A stretch of 64,000 nt of DNA from Candidatus Gastranaerophilales bacterium (GTDB lineage: Bacteria > Cyanobacteriota > Vampirovibrionia > Gastranaerophilales > Gastranaerophilaceae), in the NCBI GenBank assembly GCA_944326525.1, contig CALVEG010000001.1, positions 248,001 through 312,000 on the forward strand, written 5' to 3'. Positions within the stretch are counted from its first letter, which is position 1. The number at the start of each line of letters is the position of its first letter. Positions 60,003 through 64,000 of this stretch are shown in pieces. Position numbers and translations under genes: made by a program. Below the pieces are notes generated by a model that made no database searches, was not told the DNA's origin, and worked only from the letters and a program-made list of their open reading frames with translations.

Positions 60003-60676
60003 TAAATTTCAACTCCTTTTGCTTTTAAAACCTCTCTTAAAAGTTCTCTGATTTTGGTTTGTTTTTTATGAATTGATTCTGTTGCATCTATTTTCACAAG
60101 TCCGAATTCATCGACCATTTTTTGGTATTCTTTGATTACTCGGCCCTGAAAAATCATATAGCTTTCATACGGGTCATTGCTAAGTTTAAGATCCATTCCT
60201 GCTTCATAAAATTTCGGTGCTCTATTTGAGCAAATTCTTTCCATTGAAGTTTGTGGATTTATGTCAAAATATACTGCTAAATCCGGTCTTATAGCAAAGT
60301 CGTAAACTTTTCTTACCCACTGAGCATCGACACCTCTTGCAACATCTCTTGCAAATGCAGTATAAGCATATCTGTCGGCAAGAACAATAAATCCGGCTTT
60401 CAATGCTGGGTCTATAACTTGTTTAAGTCTGTCAGCAAAGTCTACTGCGTGAAGAAGTGAAAAGGTTCTTGGAGATAGCATATTTTTTTTCTTTGCTAAT
60501 TTAGTTGTTTTACTGATTAATTCCGAAGAATTCCACTCGGTAAAGATGACGTCTTGGCCAATTGATTTTAACCAGTCGCGAAGAAGTGCAAGCTGGGTTG
60601 ATTTACCGCTTCCGTCAATCCCTTCAACACATATCAGTGTACCTTTCAAGTTATGTTTTTCTTTTAATTTTGACAA
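60002..60676 (-). CDS. dTMP-kinase-like P-loop nucleotide kinase (copy 1 of a tandem pair)
   Basis: 224 residues from TTG 60676 with AAGGAG seven nt upstream. P-loop EGIDGSGKST near 18 and DRYAYTAFARDVARG near 97, the same layout as its downstream paralogue (59331), with which it shares start-to-end similarity. The lid SMERICSNRAPKFYE differs from that of the other copy. Thymidylate kinase phosphorylates dTMP to dTDP, and a second copy could serve another deoxynucleotide. It lies 18 nt after an HD-nuclease gene on the same strand and overlaps the following kinase gene by 1 nt. Confidence 0.75.
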   Translation of the reverse strand: MSKLKEKHNLKGTLICVEGIDGSGKSTQLALLRDWLKSIGQDVIFTEWNSSELISKTTKLAKKKNMLSPRTFSLLHAVDFADRLKQVIDPALKAGFIVLADRYAYTAFARDVARGVDAQWVRKVYDFAIRPDLAVYFDINPQTSMERICSNRAPKFYEAGMDLKLSNDPYESYMIFQGRVIKEYQKMVDEFGLVKIDATESIHKKQTKIRELLREVLKAKGVEI

Positions 60677-60694
60677 ATTTATAACTCCTTATTT

Positions 60695-61531
60695 TTATTT
60701 TGACTCAAGCATAGATGTGTTTATTTTACCGAACTTGGCTGACATATTGTCTATTAAATGAATAAGATAAAGTTCCGGCTCAAGATCTTTTTCATCCAAA
60801 TCTATAATTGCGCCCCATTCTGCTCTTCCGTGGTGCGCTGCAATCATTTTGGCAATTTCTTTAAATCCCTTTGTCATACAGATTGAAAATCCGTATTGTG
60901 AGTGAGTCAACCATTCTTTGCGAAAGTTCTCGTCATAATCTATAAGCCCTGTTTCAAGATCAATTGTGTATTCAAAAATTTTGCCTATATCGTGAAGTAT
61001 GCAAGCTGCAAGAATGTTGTCTTTATTTGGTTTATATGCCATTGCATTCATATTGATTTCGGCAAACTCTAAACATTCCAAAGTGTGAACCATAAGTCCG
61101 CCCATATAATTGTGGTGCATAAGTTTTGCTGCTGGTGCAATTTTTATTTTATCTTTATGTTCCTCAAAATATTCGATTATGAAATTTCTAATCTCTGGAT
61201 TTTCAATTTTTTCAAAATATGCCGTCAATTTTTTGTAATATTCGTCCCGCTCATTTTCGTCAAGACCCATTTTGGCTTCTTTTACAAGTTCAAGTGCTGT
61301 GACAAGACAGTTGTTAAATTTTTCATTAAACGAGCCGGAAACTATTCTTAATTGATTTCCGCATCTGAAAAGCTTGCTGTCCATTCTGTTTAAAGCTTCT
61401 TCCCATAATATGCAATTTAACAATGAGCCGTCTTCTGTACTCTTCAACTGAAGTTTGCCCATTTTTGTTCCTGCTTTTGTGTCACCTACTGAAAAAATTA
61501 CTACTTCATAAATTATATCTCTACTGAACAT
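60695..61531 (-). CDS. YhaM-like 3'-5' exoribonuclease/HD-domain protein
   Basis: 278 residues. An N-terminal OB-fold (about 1-85, GTKMGKLQLKSTEDGSLL and NCILWEEAL) and a C-terminal HD domain: H-H-N-Y-M-G-G-L-M-V-H-T-L-E, CILHDIGKIFEYTIDLE (H-D pair), then MIAAHHGRAEWGAI and the final Asp in YLIHLIDNMSAKFGK. This is the order seen in YhaM of Bacillus, a 3'-5' exonuclease on single-stranded RNA/DNA. AAAAAGGATTTTTT precedes the ATG. It precedes the two kinase genes on the same strand. Confidence 0.85.
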   Translation of the reverse strand: MFSRDIIYEVVIFSVGDTKAGTKMGKLQLKSTEDGSLLNCILWEEALNRMDSKLFRCGNQLRIVSGSFNEKFNNCLVTALELVKEAKMGLDENERDEYYKKLTAYFEKIENPEIRNFIIEYFEEHKDKIKIAPAAKLMHHNYMGGLMVHTLECLEFAEINMNAMAYKPNKDNILAACILHDIGKIFEYTIDLETGLIDYDENFRKEWLTHSQYGFSICMTKGFKEIAKMIAAHHGRAEWGAIIDLDEKDLEPELYLIHLIDNMSAKFGKINTSMLESK

Positions 61532-61630
61532 AAAAAATCCTTTTTAAAATACTTTTATACCTAATTCTATCATAAAGAATTAATATTAATACTTGATATT
61601 AAATTTTATAACTCTCAAATCTTAAATGAA

Positions 61631-61776
61631 TGGTGTGTCAAATGATGCACCCAACTATTTTTTAAAAAATAATTTAAAACTAATCACCCTTTACTCCGCT
61701 ATCGTCGCAAAAATATTTTTTAGTAGCTTTTTGGGGAAAAATTATATAGTAGGGTGTGTCGTTTTGACGCACCCTA
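61631..61776. repeat. MITE/REP-like element with two related hairpins as inverted ends
   Basis: The left hairpin (GGTGTGTCA / TGATGCACC, 61632-61651) and the right one (TAGGGTGTGTC / GACGCACCCTA, 61750-61776) are variants of one palindromic unit and lie in opposite orientation about 100 nt apart. Both carry a short flank (AACTATTTTTT on the left, TACTATATAATTTTT on the right in reverse). This resembles a REP-like or miniature mobile element. No transposase is encoded. An intrinsic terminator role of the right hairpin for the ilvC transcript is also possible. A 70-residue frame through it is unlikely to be a gene. Confidence 0.4.
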
Positions 61777-61815
61777 AAGATTTATATATCGAAAATTTGA
61801 ATATTAAATTTTTTA

Positions 61816-62841
<1,026 letters not shown>

Positions 62842-62965
62842 TTAACACACTTCTTTCTTTCTTATTTATCAGACAATTTTAGCACAAAGAGAAAATGAAA
62901 CAAAATAATCTTTTTAATAAAGAGCTGCGGACTTTGTATTTATTATGTTTAATAGAATAAAGCTT

Positions 62966-63955
62966 TTAATTTGTTACGATTTTGCTATTTTCTCCAAATA
63001 AAAATACTTGAAGCGCATTTTCTGCTGTTTTTACAGGCTTGTAAAAGTTTTTGACAAGCATTATCTGGTTTTGTATTGGTTGGTAATTTTTGTTTTTTAA
63101 GTATTCACCAAGTTTTTCTGCTGTTTTTGTGTAATTTTTCTGCTTTACAAACGGATAAAAAACTGTTCTTCGGCGGCTAATTTCAGAAATTGCATAATTA
63201 AGAACATCATCATAAGAAATTTCGTAACCGTCGTTTGTAATAAAATCAATAATAAAATTAAGATTGTCACTTGTTGTAATAGAGATATATCCTATAATTC
63301 TTTTTTTACAATGATCTTCAATTACGTAACGGTTTTTATAAAATTGTGAATACCCTCCAAATATCGGATCTTCAAATTCCTGTTTAATCCTCTCCAAAGA
63401 TGGTTTGTAAATTGTTTCAATTTCCGAATTGTAGAGTTTGCAAACAGTTCTGGCATCCCCGTTGCAAAAATGCCTAAAGCCAAATGGTACATCTGGGTTT
63501 TTGTTGAAATCTTCTATTTTCCAGAGAGTTTCGCTTGCGCATTGTCTGAATCCGCAGCCTTCTGTAAATAATTTTAAAAGCTCATCGTGGCATTCGTCAA
63601 CCGAAACAATAAATGAAGTTGCACCTTTTGCAGAATACTTCGACGTTACAAAGTCAATAAGCTGTTTGCCTGAATCGTAAAAATTGTTTTGGAATACAAG
63701 TCGGGTAATGTTTATTTTGTAAGGGTTCCCAATTGTTGGTTCAATCGTTATAAGCCCAAGTATTTCTTTACCGTCAAGAAGTATGTAAGATTCTTTTAAA
63801 AATTTATATTTTAAAGGCAAAATTGAGCTTATAATCCCGAATGGTTCATTAAAAAAGGCTTTGTAGAAAAACTCACCCTCAGCTGAACCTAAATAAGAGA
63901 TCATTTTTTTTAACTTCGGATAGTCAAAACAATTTAACTTTCGGATACGTGTCAT
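62966..63955 (-). CDS. GNAT-fold N-acetyltransferase-like protein
   Basis: 329 residues. Two tandem GNAT-like halves are suggested. The first has ILLDGKEILGLITIEPTIGN (strand 4 and the beta-bulge region) and TSFIVSVDECHDELLKLFTE (strand 5 and helix 4) near 80-135. The second has RIIGYISITTSDNLNFIID near 215 and a Lys-rich C-terminal part with YLKNKNYQPI. The acetyl-CoA P-loop R/Q-x-x-G-x-A/G is not clearly seen in either half, so activity is uncertain. TATAAT lies 6 nt before the ATG and again directly against it, with no Shine-Dalgarno. The upstream gene lies outside the window. Confidence 0.6.
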   Translation of the reverse strand: MTRIRKLNCFDYPKLKKMISYLGSAEGEFFYKAFFNEPFGIISSILPLKYKFLKESYILLDGKEILGLITIEPTIGNPYKINITRLVFQNNFYDSGKQLIDFVTSKYSAKGATSFIVSVDECHDELLKLFTEGCGFRQCASETLWKIEDFNKNPDVPFGFRHFCNGDARTVCKLYNSEIETIYKPSLERIKQEFEDPIFGGYSQFYKNRYVIEDHCKKRIIGYISITTSDNLNFIIDFITNDGYEISYDDVLNYAISEISRRRTVFYPFVKQKNYTKTAEKLGEYLKNKNYQPIQNQIMLVKNFYKPVKTAENALQVFLFGENSKIVTN

Positions 63956-64000
63956 ATTATAATTATATATTTTATTTTAATGTTTCGCAAGTTTGTGTTA

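Overview
The window is a low-GC, densely coded bacterial chromosome segment using the standard genetic code. It shows no phage, plasmid, CRISPR or intact insertion-sequence genes. The envelope is Gram-negative: two TolC-type outer-membrane proteins, an OmpH/Skp chaperone and a 1481-residue AsmA/TamB-like protein. Prepilin-like proteins carrying an A-F-T-L-x-E motif, a prepilin peptidase beside a group 3 sigma factor, an RpoD-like group 2 sigma factor and rubrerythrin with ferredoxin fit an anaerobic or microaerobic, non-photosynthetic relative of cyanobacteria (Melainabacteria/Vampirovibrionia, most like gut Gastranaerophilales). That placement is an inference from gene style, not from a marker-gene comparison.

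Layout. 1-3.3 kb: tripartite drug efflux (MFS, HlyD and NodT parts around a divergent promoter region). 3.3-9.2 kb: two prepilin-like genes, an acetyltransferase, an esterase-like hydrolase, a second TolC family gene and ompH. 9.2-16.4 kb: pnuC, an unknown membrane protein, a merR regulator, a U32 protease, maf, a SEC-C protein and a matrixin-like protein that has lost its zinc ligands. 16.4-24.5 kb: two tRNA-Pro genes, a dicarboxylate/amino-acid symporter, queF, recF, pilT, lysS and a third prepilin-like gene. 24.6-27.8 kb: a tandem pair of about 490-residue Ala/Gly/Thr/Gln-rich proteins of unknown function. 27.9-30.4 kb: the early biotin genes bioF-bioG-bioC. 30.6-37 kb: small unknown proteins, aroQ, a degenerate histidine kinase overlapping a sugar-ABC ATPase gene, and rubrerythrin. 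37.2-45.6 kb: the AsmA/TamB-like giant, folE2, a thioredoxin-like protein, a sigma factor behind a perfect 22-bp palindrome, and an annexin-like protein. 45.8-58.4 kb: deoB, ferredoxin, parvulin, aminopeptidase P, an rRNA/tRNA methyltransferase, dnaA-ruvA, pilD-sigma, gatC, pyrG and an MFS symporter. 58.4-64 kb: a histone-H1-like DNA-binding protein, two tandem dTMP-kinase-like genes, a YhaM-like HD nuclease, ilvC and a GNAT-like protein.

How the genes work together. The pilus genes (pilT, pilD, three prepilin-like proteins) are scattered, but pilD sits behind a group 3 sigma gene, which suggests shared control. DNA maintenance (dnaA, ruvA, recF), nucleotide supply (pyrG, deoB, dTMP kinases) and cofactor genes (biotin, queuosine, folate, NAD precursor uptake) are interleaved. 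The most striking regulatory pattern is that at least eight genes, including dnaA, recF, queF and bioF, lack a Shine-Dalgarno sequence and have a TATAAT or TAAAAT hexamer exactly 6 nt before the start codon. This predicts leaderless mRNAs.

Strongest leads for something undescribed: the leaderless-promoter rule, the tandem pair of Gly/Ala-rich proteins with near-identical promoter regions, the inactivated matrixin-like and histidine-kinase-like proteins, and a 45-nt promoter-like element shared by a candidate sRNA and a small unknown gene.
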